Origin: Serratia marcescens
Lineage (GTDB): Bacteria; Pseudomonadota; Gammaproteobacteria; Enterobacterales; Enterobacteriaceae
Assembly: GCA_015548865.1 (NCBI GenBank)
Contig: JADMXW010000023.1
Location: 1-64,000 of the forward strand
Length of the DNA stretch: 64,000 nt
Direction: 5' to 3'
The first letter of the stretch is position 1; each line of letters starts with the position of its first letter. Under the pieces are notes generated by a model. That model saw only the letters and a list, made by a program, of their open reading frames with translations, had not been told where the DNA came from and ran no database searches. Made by a program: the position numbers and the translations under genes. Shown in pieces: positions 19,068-28,507 of this stretch.

Positions 19068-20585
19068 TTATTTTTCGCGTAGTTGCTCATGTAATTTGAG
19101 GCGTTGGATCTTCCCTGAAGCGCCTCGGGGCAGGGTGTTTACGACATAAAAATAGCGTGGTGTTTTGTATTTTCCCAACTTTTCCCAGCACCATTCTCGC
19201 AGCGCATCTTCATCCAACTGATAATCATTTTTCAGCACAACGGCGGCGGCAATATCTTGTCCATAGTTGATGTCGGGAATCGCGAACGCCGCGGCTTCTG
19301 CGATTGTTGGGTAGCTGACCAAGACGTCATCGATTTCTCGCGGTGCGATATTTTCGCCCCCTTTGATGATCAACTCCTTCAATCTACCGGTAATAAAATA
19401 GAATCCCTCATCATTACGATAGCCCAGGTCTCCGGTATGTAGCCATCCACCTTGACTGATGACCGATCGCGTTTGTTCAGTGTCTTTGTAGTAACCCTGC
19501 ATGACGCCCGCGCCGCGTAGGGCAATCTCCCCTACACGGTTGTCTGGTATGGATTCTCCTTGTCTATTGATGACCTTTACTTCAACGCCACAAGGTAACC
19601 CCACGCTGCCATAGGTTCGTTGCATCAGCGGATTACAGAAAACCAGTGAACTGGACTCCGTCATTCCCATGCCTTCCACGACAGGAATGCCGAATTGCTG
19701 CTCAAACTGTTCATGGTGTATTTGCGGTAAGGGGGCTGAGGCTGAGCGAGCAAACCGAACGCGCGGATAACGGCGTGTCTGATCCGTGTTAGCGTTTAAT
19801 AAAAAGGCAATCATGGTGGGCACCAGATTCAGCCAGGTAGGACGATAATTATCGACGGTATTCCACCATTCCGTGACGGAAAAGCGCCGCATGGTGATCA
19901 CACTACCGCCTGAAAACAAGGGAACCAATACGCCGATAACCCAGCCATTAATATGATAAACCGGTAGGGTGCTCAATAACCTGTCTTGGGAACCCAGTTG
20001 GTGCCAACGGCAAATTTCACCGGCAGCGGTGAACAGATTGGCGTGGCTAAGTAAGACGCCTTTAGGGTTTCCTGTCGTGCCAGAGGTGTACATCAACAGT
20101 GCGGGATCGGTAGGTAACAGACGATCAACGGTTGTCGGCTGGGATAATGGAGATTCTGCCGTCGGCCAATGTTCGCTGGTTATCAATAGTGGTCTGTTCG
20201 TGTCAGGAAGCCGTTGCAGTATGCGCTGTAAACGAGGCGCGAGTTGTGGCGATGTAAAAATAATTCGGGCATCACTGTGGGGAATAATCCATACCAGTGC
20301 GTCATCGGTGGCCAGCAGATTGAGCGGTACCACCACATAGCCCGACAGCATCAAAGAAAGCGCCAGCTTTACCGTGTGAAATCCCCCCTCTGACAGAAAG
20401 GCAATGTGATCTCCGGGTAGAAAGCCTTGCGCGCGCAGCCAGGCTGCGGTCGCGGTGGCGCTTTGCCATAGCTGAGCAAAACTCAGTGTATCGGGCGATT
20501 CACTGGCCACAATAAAATGGGTATCGGGCTGCGCATCCGTTTGTTGCAACAGAATATCTTGTAACGTAGCAGGCTGCGTCGTCAT
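19068..20585 (-). CDS. AMP-forming acyl-CoA synthetase (SauT-like, candidate sulfoacetate-CoA ligase)
   Basis: A 505-residue ANL-superfamily ligase. The AMP-binding P-loop LLMYTSGTTGNPKGVLLSH is at about 163-181, the A5-like GMTESSS and A8-like LHTGDLGYR follow, and the C-terminal catalytic lysine lies in PRGASGKIQR. It would make an acyl-CoA from a carboxylate, CoA and ATP, releasing AMP. The start overlaps the end of the CoA-acylating aldehyde dehydrogenase gene by four bases (ATGA). This pairing is the logic of SauS/SauT in Cupriavidus, where sulfoacetate is activated to sulfoacetyl-CoA and then reduced. Substrate is inferred from context; another short carboxylate (acetate, propionate) is possible. 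Confidence 0.8.
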   Translation of the reverse strand: MTTQPATLQDILLQQTDAQPDTHFIVASESPDTLSFAQLWQSATATAAWLRAQGFLPGDHIAFLSEGGFHTVKLALSLMLSGYVVVPLNLLATDDALVWIIPHSDARIIFTSPQLAPRLQRILQRLPDTNRPLLITSEHWPTAESPLSQPTTVDRLLPTDPALLMYTSGTTGNPKGVLLSHANLFTAAGEICRWHQLGSQDRLLSTLPVYHINGWVIGVLVPLFSGGSVITMRRFSVTEWWNTVDNYRPTWLNLVPTMIAFLLNANTDQTRRYPRVRFARSASAPLPQIHHEQFEQQFGIPVVEGMGMTESSSLVFCNPLMQRTYGSVGLPCGVEVKVINRQGESIPDNRVGEIALRGAGVMQGYYKDTEQTRSVISQGGWLHTGDLGYRNDEGFYFITGRLKELIIKGGENIAPREIDDVLVSYPTIAEAAAFAIPDINYGQDIAAAVVLKNDYQLDEDALREWCWEKLGKYKTPRYFYVVNTLPRGASGKIQRLKLHEQLREK

Positions 20586-22015
20586 CTGTAGCGCCTCTGT
20601 AAGTAGTCACCGAGAACGTCGTCGAGTGAAGGGATGTGTTCGGGGATAGGCGAGGCGATCCTGACCAGATTGAAAAAATGACGATAATTGAGATTGTCAG
20701 AAAAGTGATTTTTCCCCCAGGTGCCGCAACCGAGTGTCAGCGTAAAGGGCAAACCATTATTAAAATTACCACCCGTGGCAAAAACGTGGCCTTGATTGAC
20801 GATGACCCTGCTGGCAGGGAGAGAAAGCCCAGCGTATAAGGCTTCCTGCTCGTCTTGTGTATGCAGGCCAACGGAGTGCCCGGCGCCTTGCCAGTGGTAA
20901 ATCGCCTTTACCTTTTCACAGGCATGATGAAAATCGTTAACTCGGTACAGGGTTAACACGGGGGCTAACTTTTCACTCGAGAAAGGAAACTGTGGGCCGA
21001 TGCCTTCTTCTTCGACCATGAAAAAACGTGCCTGCTGACATTCTGGTCGGGCCAACTCTGCGAGTTTTGCAAGCTCACCCGCAGTGCGCGCGATGCTCTG
21101 GCGAGACAGCGTTCCTTCAGACCAGAGCACTTGCTGTAGCTGCCTTTTTTCCTCTGAGGTTAATAAAACGCCGCCTTGATGCGTCAACGCGTCGAGGGTT
21201 TGTTGATATCGAGCCGTGGGAACCATCAGGCTATTTTCTGCAGAACAACTGGTGGCGTTATCAAAGGTTTTAGATGCGGCGATCAGTACGGCGGCGGCCT
21301 CGATATCAGCCGTTTCACTGATGATGCTGGCGACATTGCCTGCTCCAACCCCAAAAGCGGGTGTACCGCTTTGTGCCGCCAGGGCAATGTTTTTTTGTGA
21401 GCCGGTGGCAATAATCAGGTCTGCCTGTTGCAGTAATGCTTGTGTCCGCGCGCGGCTCACGGGAATGGGCAGCATTTGCACCAGCGTACGCGGCGCCTGA
21501 ACAAAATCCAGCTCATGATGAATATACGCCAGCATGCGTGCACATACCTTTGCTGCCGCCGGGGAGGGCGCAATAATAATCGCGTTGCGGCATTTGATGG
21601 CATTAATTATGTTGTTGATAACAGTGGCAATAGGGTTAGTGGATGGTGTCACCGCCGCGATAACGCCTACCGGTCGTGCAATTTCAATGATGCCTTTCTC
21701 TGGGATTTCATTAATGACGCCGACGGTGCGTTTGCCCTGAAGATCTCGTAGCAGGCCAAGGGTTTTCCGGTAATTTTTTGCCACTTTATCTTCGATATTA
21801 CCTAAGCCTGTATCCTGAACCGCCTGTATCGCTAATGCTCGGTTATTTTCAGGATGAATAATGGCCCAGGCCACCGCACTAACGAGCCTGTCAATGTGCC
21901 GCTGAGAGTAATTTTCGATACTCTGCTGCGCCTGACGGGCTTGTTCGATTAACGCATCGACGGTTAAATGTTTCTCCGTGGAAACGGTCCTATCGCTATC
22001 GAGCCCGCTTCTCAT
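20582..22015 (-). CDS. CoA-acylating aldehyde dehydrogenase (SauS-like, candidate sulfoacetaldehyde dehydrogenase)
   Basis: The 477-residue protein belongs to the EutE/AdhE-type acylating aldehyde dehydrogenases, with TPSTNPIATVINN near 124-136, VGAGNVASII near 223-232 and the catalytic cysteine C257 in NATSCSAENS. The long block LGLLRDLQGKRTVGVI and the C-terminal GTWGKNHFSDNLNYRHFFN resemble SauS, the sulfoacetaldehyde dehydrogenase (acylating), as I recall it. It would interconvert an acyl-CoA and an aldehyde using NAD(P)H. It lies between an SsuA-like gene and a CoA ligase, each with four-base overlaps, so all three are one operon. The alternative is acetaldehyde oxidation to acetyl-CoA, downstream of the radical enzyme. 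Confidence 0.83.
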   Translation of the reverse strand: MRSGLDSDRTVSTEKHLTVDALIEQARQAQQSIENYSQRHIDRLVSAVAWAIIHPENNRALAIQAVQDTGLGNIEDKVAKNYRKTLGLLRDLQGKRTVGVINEIPEKGIIEIARPVGVIAAVTPSTNPIATVINNIINAIKCRNAIIIAPSPAAAKVCARMLAYIHHELDFVQAPRTLVQMLPIPVSRARTQALLQQADLIIATGSQKNIALAAQSGTPAFGVGAGNVASIISETADIEAAAVLIAASKTFDNATSCSAENSLMVPTARYQQTLDALTHQGGVLLTSEEKRQLQQVLWSEGTLSRQSIARTAGELAKLAELARPECQQARFFMVEEEGIGPQFPFSSEKLAPVLTLYRVNDFHHACEKVKAIYHWQGAGHSVGLHTQDEQEALYAGLSLPASRVIVNQGHVFATGGNFNNGLPFTLTLGCGTWGKNHFSDNLNYRHFFNLVRIASPIPEHIPSLDDVLGDYLQRRYR

Positions 22016-23004
22016 TGGTGTTGGCCTGCTGTTGGCTGCCAGAGAGCGACGTCCTGTGCGTTGATGCGTTTAGGCAGTAATCCTTCATTGAAAAAAGCAT
22101 CGGCGATATGTTGTTGCTCACCGAGGCTTTCTAGCGTGACAGGCTGCACCTGATACGTACGGTTGGCATTCGCCTTTTTGACAGTATCAACGTTGAGATT
22201 GCCCCATTGCGGCCCAAGTAATGCTGCTGCCTCGTCAGGATTGGCTTTCACCCACTGCCCGGTTTTTGCCAGTTGATGGTAAATGGCGTTCAAGATTTCA
22301 GGGTGCTGGTGGGCGTAGTCCGTTGAGGCAAGATAGTAACGCTGATAAGTTGCCAACCCTTTGCCATCGACGAGCACGCGAGCCTTTTGCTGAATGATCG
22401 CACTGGAGACAAAGGGTTCCCAGGCAACCCAAGCGTCAACGCTGCCATTTTCCAATGCAGCACGCCCGTCAGCCGGCGTCAGGTAGGCCGGTGTGATGTC
22501 CTTAAAAGAGAGATTGGCTTTGGCGAGGGCGGCAATCAGCAAATAATGGCTGCCTGCAGCTTTGGTCACGGCAATGCGTTTGCCCTTTAACTCCGCCAGA
22601 GAGTTGAGCGGCGAATGTTCGGGCACCAGAATTGCCTGTGCTTCCGGGGAGGGCGTTTCCAGCGCGAAATAGGTCAGTCTGGCGCCGGCCGCTTGCGAAA
22701 AGACCGGTACAGTGTCCGCGACGTCGGCGGAAATGTCGACATTCCCCAAATTCAGCGCTTCTAATAGAGGCAATCCACTGGAAAATTCATGCCAGGTAAC
22801 CTGTACGCCTTGTTTATTTAAGTCTTTTTCCAGAGTGCCTTGTAACTTCAGGAGGGTAAATAGCGTAGACGATTTTTGGTAACCAATACGCAATGTCGAT
22901 TCCGCCTTGGCGTAATGCGCGGTGAATCCGGATAAAAAGAGAATGGAAAGCGCGAGCGTAAAAATGACGGCCCGTCGATTTGCAATATATAATAGCGATA
23001 ACAT
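22012..23004 (-). CDS. SsuA-like sulfonate-binding periplasmic protein (first copy)
   Basis: A 330-residue precursor with a signal peptide (hydrophobic core about 13-28, cleavage likely after AKA). The mature part shows the NrtA/SsuA/TauA signature: LRIGYQKSSTLFTLLKLQG, a WHEFSSGLPLLEALNLGNVD block and ALENGSVDAWVAWEPF. It delivers a sulfonate to an SsuBC-type ABC importer. Unlike the second copy, this gene has no permease or ATPase in its own operon. It leads the SauS/SauT-like genes and probably shares the divergent SsuBC core. Its operon partners suggest sulfoacetate as ligand (inference). The paralogue at 23404 is recognisably similar but clearly diverged. Confidence 0.85.
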   Translation of the reverse strand: MLSLLYIANRRAVIFTLALSILFLSGFTAHYAKAESTLRIGYQKSSTLFTLLKLQGTLEKDLNKQGVQVTWHEFSSGLPLLEALNLGNVDISADVADTVPVFSQAAGARLTYFALETPSPEAQAILVPEHSPLNSLAELKGKRIAVTKAAGSHYLLIAALAKANLSFKDITPAYLTPADGRAALENGSVDAWVAWEPFVSSAIIQQKARVLVDGKGLATYQRYYLASTDYAHQHPEILNAIYHQLAKTGQWVKANPDEAAALLGPQWGNLNVDTVKKANANRTYQVQPVTLESLGEQQHIADAFFNEGLLPKRINAQDVALWQPTAGQHQ

Positions 23005-23403
23005 AATTAAATGGGTCTCGTGGTGGGTAATATAAAGAACATGTTTTATAAAACAATAGGTGCTGTCAAAGATGATATTTATCTTTCCATTGCCAGTGTT
23101 TTACTGTTTCTCATCCTTAATGCTATCTTCGGTATAGTAAAGACAAAAACAGGCATAGAGTAAAATAAATGAAAATAAACAGTGTGGTTTTTACGCTGCT
23201 CCGGTGCGGTTTCTTTAACAGGTTTTAAATTTCATGCTAATGATGATAACGCTTACAACACGATAGAAATAATAAAATCAAATAAATTAATTATTAGCTG
23301 AAATGGCTATATCTTTATGCGCAACTGATATTTTTCTCTGATGTTAGGTAACGCCTAGGATGCCATATTGTCTTAAAACGCTTTAAAACGTCAGGGTGCA
23401 TTT
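23005..23403. other. Divergent regulatory region of the sulfonate operons
   Basis: About 400 A+T-rich bases separate the two divergent SsuA-like genes and must carry both promoters. Two inverted repeats stand out: TGTTTTATAAAACA at 23042-23055, and AAAGAT-N7-ATCTTT at 23068-23086, both just upstream of the minus-strand gene. A weak ribosome-binding site (CAGGGTG) precedes the plus-strand gene. I see no clear FNR box here, and no regulator gene lies nearby. Confidence 0.5.
23042..23055. promoter_or_regulatory. 14-bp perfect palindrome, candidate operator
   Basis: TGTTTTATAAAACA is its own reverse complement and lies 38 bases upstream of the minus-strand binding-protein start. This is a position where a repressor could control at least that operon. 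Confidence 0.4.
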
Positions 23404-24342
23404 ATGATTGGTATTTCCCGTTATTGCCTTCTTGTTATGGCTTCAGTGATATTTTCTGGCGCGGTCAATGCTGAAGATGTTTTACGGATTGGTTATCAAA
23501 AGTCAGCGACAACGCTGGTGTTACTTAAAGGCGCAGGGTCTTTGGAGAATCGGCTGCGTTCACAAGGGGTTGCCGTGAAGTGGACGGAGTTTCCCGGTGG
23601 CCCTCAATTGTTGGAAGGGCTCAACGTAGGCTCCATTGATTTTGGTTTTACCGGAGAAACACCACCGGTTTTTGCGCAGGCGGCAGGGGCGGATTTAGTC
23701 TATGTCGCCAATGAGCCTGCGTCTCCTACAGCAGAAGCTATTTTGGTACCGAAAGATTCTTCGCTGAAATCAGTGGCTGAGTTAAAAGGGAAAAAGGTCG
23801 CTTTAAATAAAGGTTCTAACGTTCACTATTTATTAGTACAGGCATTATATGAGGCTGGGTTGAAATACAGTGATATTACCCCCGTCTATTTGCCGCCTGC
23901 TGATGCCCGTGCGGCATTTGAGAATGGTAGCGTTGATGCCTGGGTTATCTGGGATCCTTTTAGTGCAGCAGCAGAAAAACAGATTCATGCGCGTGTTTTG
24001 CGAGACGGCCGTGGAATAGTAAATAATTACCAGTTCTATTTGGCTACGCGTGATTTTGCCACTCAACATCCAAAGGTCATTACTGCGCTGATCGAGGAAA
24101 TTCGCTTGATTGGTACTAAAGCCACGCAGGATCCGCAAGCCGTTACTCGCCAAGTTGCACCGTTGTTGGGGCTTCCTGAGAATATCACTCAACTTGCCGT
24201 TGAGCGACAGGAGTATGATGCACAGTTTATTTCACCTGAGGTGGTTGCTGGTCAACAGCGTATTGCCGACACCTTCACTGACCTGAAACTTATTCCGCAA
24301 AAGCTAGATATCCAACAGGCCGTTTGGAAACAGCCTCATTAA
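23404..24342 (+). CDS. SsuA-like sulfonate-binding periplasmic protein (second copy)
   Basis: A 312-residue precursor with a signal peptide ending near AVNA (residue 23). It has the aliphatic-sulfonate binding-protein hallmarks LRIGYQKSATTLVLLKGAG, VKWTEFPGGPQLLEGLNVG and FENGSVDAWVIWDPF. It is the first gene of an operon with SsuC-, SsuB-, glycyl radical enzyme and activase genes, so it should feed substrate directly to the lyase; isethionate is the best guess. Two binding proteins with one permease/ATPase pair is unusual. The stop is 44 bases before the permease start. Confidence 0.87.
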   Translation: MIGISRYCLLVMASVIFSGAVNAEDVLRIGYQKSATTLVLLKGAGSLENRLRSQGVAVKWTEFPGGPQLLEGLNVGSIDFGFTGETPPVFAQAAGADLVYVANEPASPTAEAILVPKDSSLKSVAELKGKKVALNKGSNVHYLLVQALYEAGLKYSDITPVYLPPADARAAFENGSVDAWVIWDPFSAAAEKQIHARVLRDGRGIVNNYQFYLATRDFATQHPKVITALIEEIRLIGTKATQDPQAVTRQVAPLLGLPENITQLAVERQEYDAQFISPEVVAGQQRIADTFTDLKLIPQKLDIQQAVWKQPH

Positions 24343-24386
24343 TCAATCAGGGTTCGGTTGGCTACGTTCCATCGGGAGTAAATACG

Positions 24387-25178
24387 ATGAACATCGTGAT
24401 TAAGCAGGTGCTGACTCGGTTGATTCCTTGGCTGATCCCACTGCTGCTGATTATTTTCTGGCAAGGGGCGGTTATGGTCGGTTGGTTGTCAACCCGCATA
24501 TTGCCAGCGCCGGGGGCGGTACTTAAAGCTGGCTGGACGCTGGCCTACAGCGGTGAGCTATGGCAGCACCTGGCGATAAGCAGTTGGCGAGCCGCCGTTG
24601 GGTTTGGCATTGGTGGAAGTATCGGTTTAGCGCTGGGGCTGATTACCGGTTTATCGCGTTTTGGTGCATTACTGATAGACAGTACTGTCCAGATGGTACG
24701 TAACGTTCCGCATTTGGCCTTGATCCCTCTAGTTATTCTTTGGTTCGGGATTGATGAGTCAGCGAAAATTTTTCTGGTCGCGCTCGGTACCTTTTTCCCT
24801 ATCTATTTGAATACCTATCACGGTGTGCGGCATGTGGATGCCGGGCTGGTGGAGATGGCGAGAAACTATGGATTATCGGGTTTTGCGCTATTTCGTCAGG
24901 TTATTCTTCCCGGTGCGTTGCCCTCTATTTTAGTTGGCGTGCGCTTTGCGTTGGGCCTGATGTGGTTGACGCTGATTGTCGCCGAAACCATTTCTGCCAG
25001 CGCCGGGATCGGTTATCTGGCAATGAATGCCCGTGAGTTTCTGCAAACCGATGTGGTCGTGATGGCTATCATCTTGTATGCCGTGCTGGGAAAATTGGCA
25101 GATGTTGCAGCCCGTTTATTAGAGCGAAGCTGGCTGCGTTGGCATCCCTCCTACCAATCTGCCGGAGGTGAGGCATGA
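24387..25178 (+). CDS. ssuC: SsuC-like ABC sulfonate permease
   Basis: The 263 residues from ATG 24387 (GGGAG at 24374-24378) equal the usual length of SsuC; the longer frame from 24324 overlaps the previous gene and is not hydrophobic. Six membrane segments are expected, and the EAA-like cytoplasmic loop is visible ([25 protein letters not shown] is its region; key residues E, G and P). It forms the channel of the importer with SsuB. It ends overlapping ssuB by four bases. Confidence 0.9.
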   Translation: MNIVIKQVLTRLIPWLIPLLLIIFWQGAVMVGWLSTRILPAPGAVLKAGWTLAYSGELWQHLAISSWRAAVGFGIGGSIGLALGLITGLSRFGALLIDSTVQMVRNVPHLALIPLVILWFGIDESAKIFLVALGTFFPIYLNTYHGVRHVDAGLVEMARNYGLSGFALFRQVILPGALPSILVGVRFALGLMWLTLIVAETISASAGIGYLAMNAREFLQTDVVVMAIILYAVLGKLADVAARLLERSWLRWHPSYQSAGGEA

Positions 25179-25975
25179 GCGCCCGCATTTACTCCGTCAA
25201 TCAGGGCATTCCGCTGGCAACACAGCAATTGGGTAAGCATTTCAATCAACGTTCGGTATTGAACGATGTGGCTCTGCAGATTCCCGCAGGGCAATTTGTA
25301 GCGGTTGTGGGGCGTAGTGGCTGTGGAAAAAGCACCTTGTTACGTCTGTTTGCCGGGCTTGAGAAACCCAGTGCAGGCCAACTGCTTTCGGGAACACAGC
25401 CCTTGCGCCACTTTCAGCAGGATATTCGTTTGATGTTCCAGGATGCCAGGCTTTTGCCCTGGAAGAAGGTCATTGAAAATGTGGGTATCGGTTTAACCGG
25501 TGATTGGAAGCCTAAGGCGCGAGAAGCTCTGGAATCCGTCGGGCTCGCGGGGCGGGAAAATGACTGGCCGTCGGCATTATCCGGTGGGCAAAAACAGCGT
25601 GTGGCGCTTGCCAGAGCGCTGATCCATCGTCCGAGGCTGTTACTGCTGGATGAGCCGCTGGGGGCTCTTGATGCGTTGACGCGCATTGAAATGCAGCAAC
25701 TGATTGAGCGTTTGTGGTTGGAGCAGGGTTTTACCGTATTACTGGTGACGCATGATGTCAGTGAAGCGGTCAGCATTGCCGATCGGGTGATCCTGATCGA
25801 GCAGGGGGCGATTGGCCTGGATTTAGCTATCGACCTGCCGCGGCCACGGCAACGGGGTTTGCCTCGATTGGCGGCGCTGGAAAACGAAGTCTTGGAACAT
25901 ATTTTTAATCGGCACGAGACGCGTGCGGAAATGCATACGGACAGCAGTCTTAAATACAGCGAGAGGCGGCAATGA
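25175..25975 (+). CDS. ssuB: SsuB-like ABC sulfonate transport ATPase
   Basis: A 266-residue ABC ATPase with Walker [15 protein letters not shown]-loop FQDARLLPW, signature [15 protein letters not shown], Walker [13 protein letters not shown] and the switch histidine in [11 protein letters not shown]. These are the standard SsuB/TauB features. Four-base overlaps with the permease upstream and with the glycyl radical enzyme gene downstream (ATGA at both junctions) show that transport and cleavage are made from one mRNA. Confidence 0.92.
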   Translation: MSARIYSVNQGIPLATQQLGKHFNQRSVLNDVALQIPAGQFVAVVGRSGCGKSTLLRLFAGLEKPSAGQLLSGTQPLRHFQQDIRLMFQDARLLPWKKVIENVGIGLTGDWKPKAREALESVGLAGRENDWPSALSGGQKQRVALARALIHRPRLLLLDEPLGALDALTRIEMQQLIERLWLEQGFTVLLVTHDVSEAVSIADRVILIEQGAIGLDLAIDLPRPRQRGLPRLAALENEVLEHIFNRHETRAEMHTDSSLKYSERRQ

Positions 25976-28452
25976 GTCAGGAAACAGAAGTATTGAGTCC
26001 ACAAGAACAGCGCCTCTTACAGCTCAATACCGTGTTACACACAGGGCCATCGCGCAGAACAGACAAGATATTGGCTGAAATCCAGCAGGGGAAGCCCAGT
26101 ATTGATGTCGAGCGCGCTCGCTACTTCACTGAGTCAATGCGCGCAACGGAAGGGCAATTGCTGATTTTACGCTGGGCGAAAGCGATGTATCACATAGCCC
26201 AACACATCACGGTTTATATCGATGATGAACAGTTAATTGTTGGGCGAGCCGGTAAGCCTGGGCGTTATGGCATTCTGTATCCAGAGCTGGATGGCGATTT
26301 TCTGGATGCTGCCATCAGCCAACTTCCCTCACGGTTGGCCTCTCCATTCACTATTGATGAACAGGATAGCGCCGTTATCCGCGAGGAGATTACGCCTTAT
26401 TGGCAGGGTAAAACCTACCACGAGCATTTATCGCAGGCGCTACCGGAAGAAACGCTACGTTTGACCTACGATCCTGCCGATCAGCAGACATCGCGTTTCA
26501 TTGTGAATGAAACGTCATCTTTTCGTTCATCCATTCAATGGGTGCATGATTATGAAAAAGTACTGCAACGGGGATTTAAAGGTATCCGGCAAGACGCCGA
26601 ACGCCGTTTAGCGCAGTTAGATCCGTTTAATCCGATTGATAACGTAGAGAAAGTACCGTTTTTACAGGCGATCATTATCACCGCTGATGCCATTGTATTG
26701 TGGGCGAAGCGCCATGCACACCTTGCCCGTGAGCTTGCGGGGCAGGAAAGTCATCTGCAACGGCGACAAGAATTGTTAGAGATTGCCGAGCGTTGCGAAT
26801 GGGTGCCAGAACATCCGGCACGGGATTTTCGCGATGCACTTCAGGCCCAGTGGTTTACCCAACTGTTTTCTCGCATGGAGCAGAAAACCGGCACCATTAT
26901 TTCCAATGGACGTATGGATCAGTATCTCTTCCCCTATTATCAGAGAGACATTGAACAGGGGAAATTGAACGATGAACAGGTACTGGAATGGTTATCTTGC
27001 GTATGGGTTTCCATGGCGCAGTTTGTTGATTTGTATATTTCATCGACCGGTGGTGCGTTCAATGAGGGCTATGCGCATTGGGAAGCCGTCACTATCGGTG
27101 GACAGACGCCAGAAGGGATGGATGCAACAAATGCATTGTCTCATCTGTTTTTACGCTCTAAGCGTGAATTCCCATTACATTACCCTGATTTAGCTGCTCG
27201 TATTCACAACCGCACGCCAGCGAGTTTCCTGCATGATGTTGCGGAGACGATAAAAGAAGGTACGGGCTTCCCGAAATTAATTAATGATGAAGAGGTTGTT
27301 CCTTTACTGCTTTCCAAAGGGGCGGAATTCTCCCAGGCTTATGATTATGCCGTTTCCGGCTGCGCCGAATGCCGAATGCCAAACCGTGATACTTATACCA
27401 GCCCATGTGCCTATATTAATTTCCCCGCCGCGTTGGAAATGACCCTTTATAACGGGCGTATGCTCCGCTATGGTTCCGAACAGCTGGGGTTGGAGACCGG
27501 AGACCCATTGACGTTCTCTTCATGGGATGACTTTTGGCAAGCGTATATCAAGCAGCATATTAATTTTCTTCGACATGCTTTTATTCAGCAAAAAACCATT
27601 ATCGATTTACGTGCCAAACATTTTGCCTGGCCATTAGGCACTGCATTACATGATTTGGCTATGAATGCCTATAAGGATATTCATCAACCGGTTATTGAGG
27701 GCGGCATTGATTTAGGATATTTCGAATTTATGGGTTATGGGACGGTGATTGACTCCTTGGTGGCGATTAAAAAATGGGTGTATGACGAGCCGCGTATCTC
27801 AATGTCTGAACTGTTAGCGGCATTGCAGGATAATTTCGAACATCATCAGGTCGTGCGAGCCCTGTTAATGAACGCCCCTAAATACGGTAATAACGATCCT
27901 TATGCAGACAGTATTGGCAAAGCGTTGGATAAAGTGTGTCTGGAATTCACCCGCAAATACTCGCAAACGCTAGGTGTGCACCTTGACCTGCGACTGGTGC
28001 CTTTTACTTCTCATGTGCCCTTTGGCAAGGTGGTTCATGCAACGCCGAATGGTCGTAAAGCGTGGATGCCGCTATCGGACGGTTCTTCAGCCTCACAAGG
28101 CTGTGATACCGAGGGGCCAACCGCAGTATTGCTGTCAAATTATCAGACCAAAAACTATCAATATCGGGAGCGGGCAGCGCGGCTGTTGAATATTAAATTC
28201 ACGCCGTCGATTGTCTCGGGTGAGGCAGGGACACGCAAGCTGTGTGATTTAATCAGGGCATGGTGCGATCTCAAATTGTGGCACGTACAGTTCAACGTGA
28301 TTAACCGTGAAACGTTACTGGCGGCCAAAGCCTGTCCTGAGCGTTATCGTGGGCTAATAGTGCGTATTGCGGGCTACAGCGCCTACTTCACGGATTTATC
28401 CCCTGATTTACAGGATGACCTGATTGCCAGAACCGGGCATGAAATGTTCTAG
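25972..28452 (+). CDS. islA: Glycyl radical enzyme, probable isethionate sulfite-lyase (IslA/IseG-like)
   Basis: An 826-residue glycyl radical enzyme with the radical glycine G801 in [10 protein letters not shown] and the thiyl cysteine motif C464-A-E466 in [10 protein letters not shown]. It is not a pyruvate formate-lyase, which has two adjacent cysteines here. Residues I recall as the isethionate pocket of IseG (R189, I192, Q193, W374, C468, E470, R678, F682) all have identical counterparts at a constant offset of four: R185, I188, Q189, W370, C464, E466, R674, F678. This supports C-S bond cleavage of isethionate to acetaldehyde and sulfite in the cytoplasm under anoxia. Position 467 is Cys, where I believe IseG has Met. 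DHPS sulfolyase (HpsG) or dehydratase (HpfG) is the main alternative. It is co-transcribed with an SsuABC importer. Confidence 0.8.
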   Translation: MSQETEVLSPQEQRLLQLNTVLHTGPSRRTDKILAEIQQGKPSIDVERARYFTESMRATEGQLLILRWAKAMYHIAQHITVYIDDEQLIVGRAGKPGRYGILYPELDGDFLDAAISQLPSRLASPFTIDEQDSAVIREEITPYWQGKTYHEHLSQALPEETLRLTYDPADQQTSRFIVNETSSFRSSIQWVHDYEKVLQRGFKGIRQDAERRLAQLDPFNPIDNVEKVPFLQAIIITADAIVLWAKRHAHLARELAGQESHLQRRQELLEIAERCEWVPEHPARDFRDALQAQWFTQLFSRMEQKTGTIISNGRMDQYLFPYYQRDIEQGKLNDEQVLEWLSCVWVSMAQFVDLYISSTGGAFNEGYAHWEAVTIGGQTPEGMDATNALSHLFLRSKREFPLHYPDLAARIHNRTPASFLHDVAETIKEGTGFPKLINDEEVVPLLLSKGAEFSQAYDYAVSGCAECRMPNRDTYTSPCAYINFPAALEMTLYNGRMLRYGSEQLGLETGDPLTFSSWDDFWQAYIKQHINFLRHAFIQQKTIIDLRAKHFAWPLGTALHDLAMNAYKDIHQPVIEGGIDLGYFEFMGYGTVIDSLVAIKKWVYDEPRISMSELLAALQDNFEHHQVVRALLMNAPKYGNNDPYADSIGKALDKVCLEFTRKYSQTLGVHLDLRLVPFTSHVPFGKVVHATPNGRKAWMPLSDGSSASQGCDTEGPTAVLLSNYQTKNYQYRERAARLLNIKFTPSIVSGEAGTRKLCDLIRAWCDLKLWHVQFNVINRETLLAAKACPERYRGLIVRIAGYSAYFTDLSPDLQDDLIARTGHEMF

Positions 28453-28460
28453 AAAAGGGT

Positions 28461-28482
28461 AGTCACTGTGTGATCAGTGGCT
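28461..28482 (+). other. Stem-loop between lyase and activase genes
   Basis: AGTCACTG / CAGTGGCT pair as an 8-bp stem (one G-U pair) with a six-base loop directly after the lyase gene. No T-run follows, so it more likely sets the relative mRNA level of lyase and activase than terminates transcription. Confidence 0.5.
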
Positions 28483-28507
28483 AGCCTCTGTTTTGTCCTT
28501 GTTCGCG

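Noticed and set aside
25972-28452. Pyruvate formate-lyase or choline lyase identity for the glycyl radical enzyme
   Set aside because: There is no adjacent CC pair as in PflB, and the pocket arginines and glutamine, together with the sulfonate transporter, fit isethionate lyase better than CutC.
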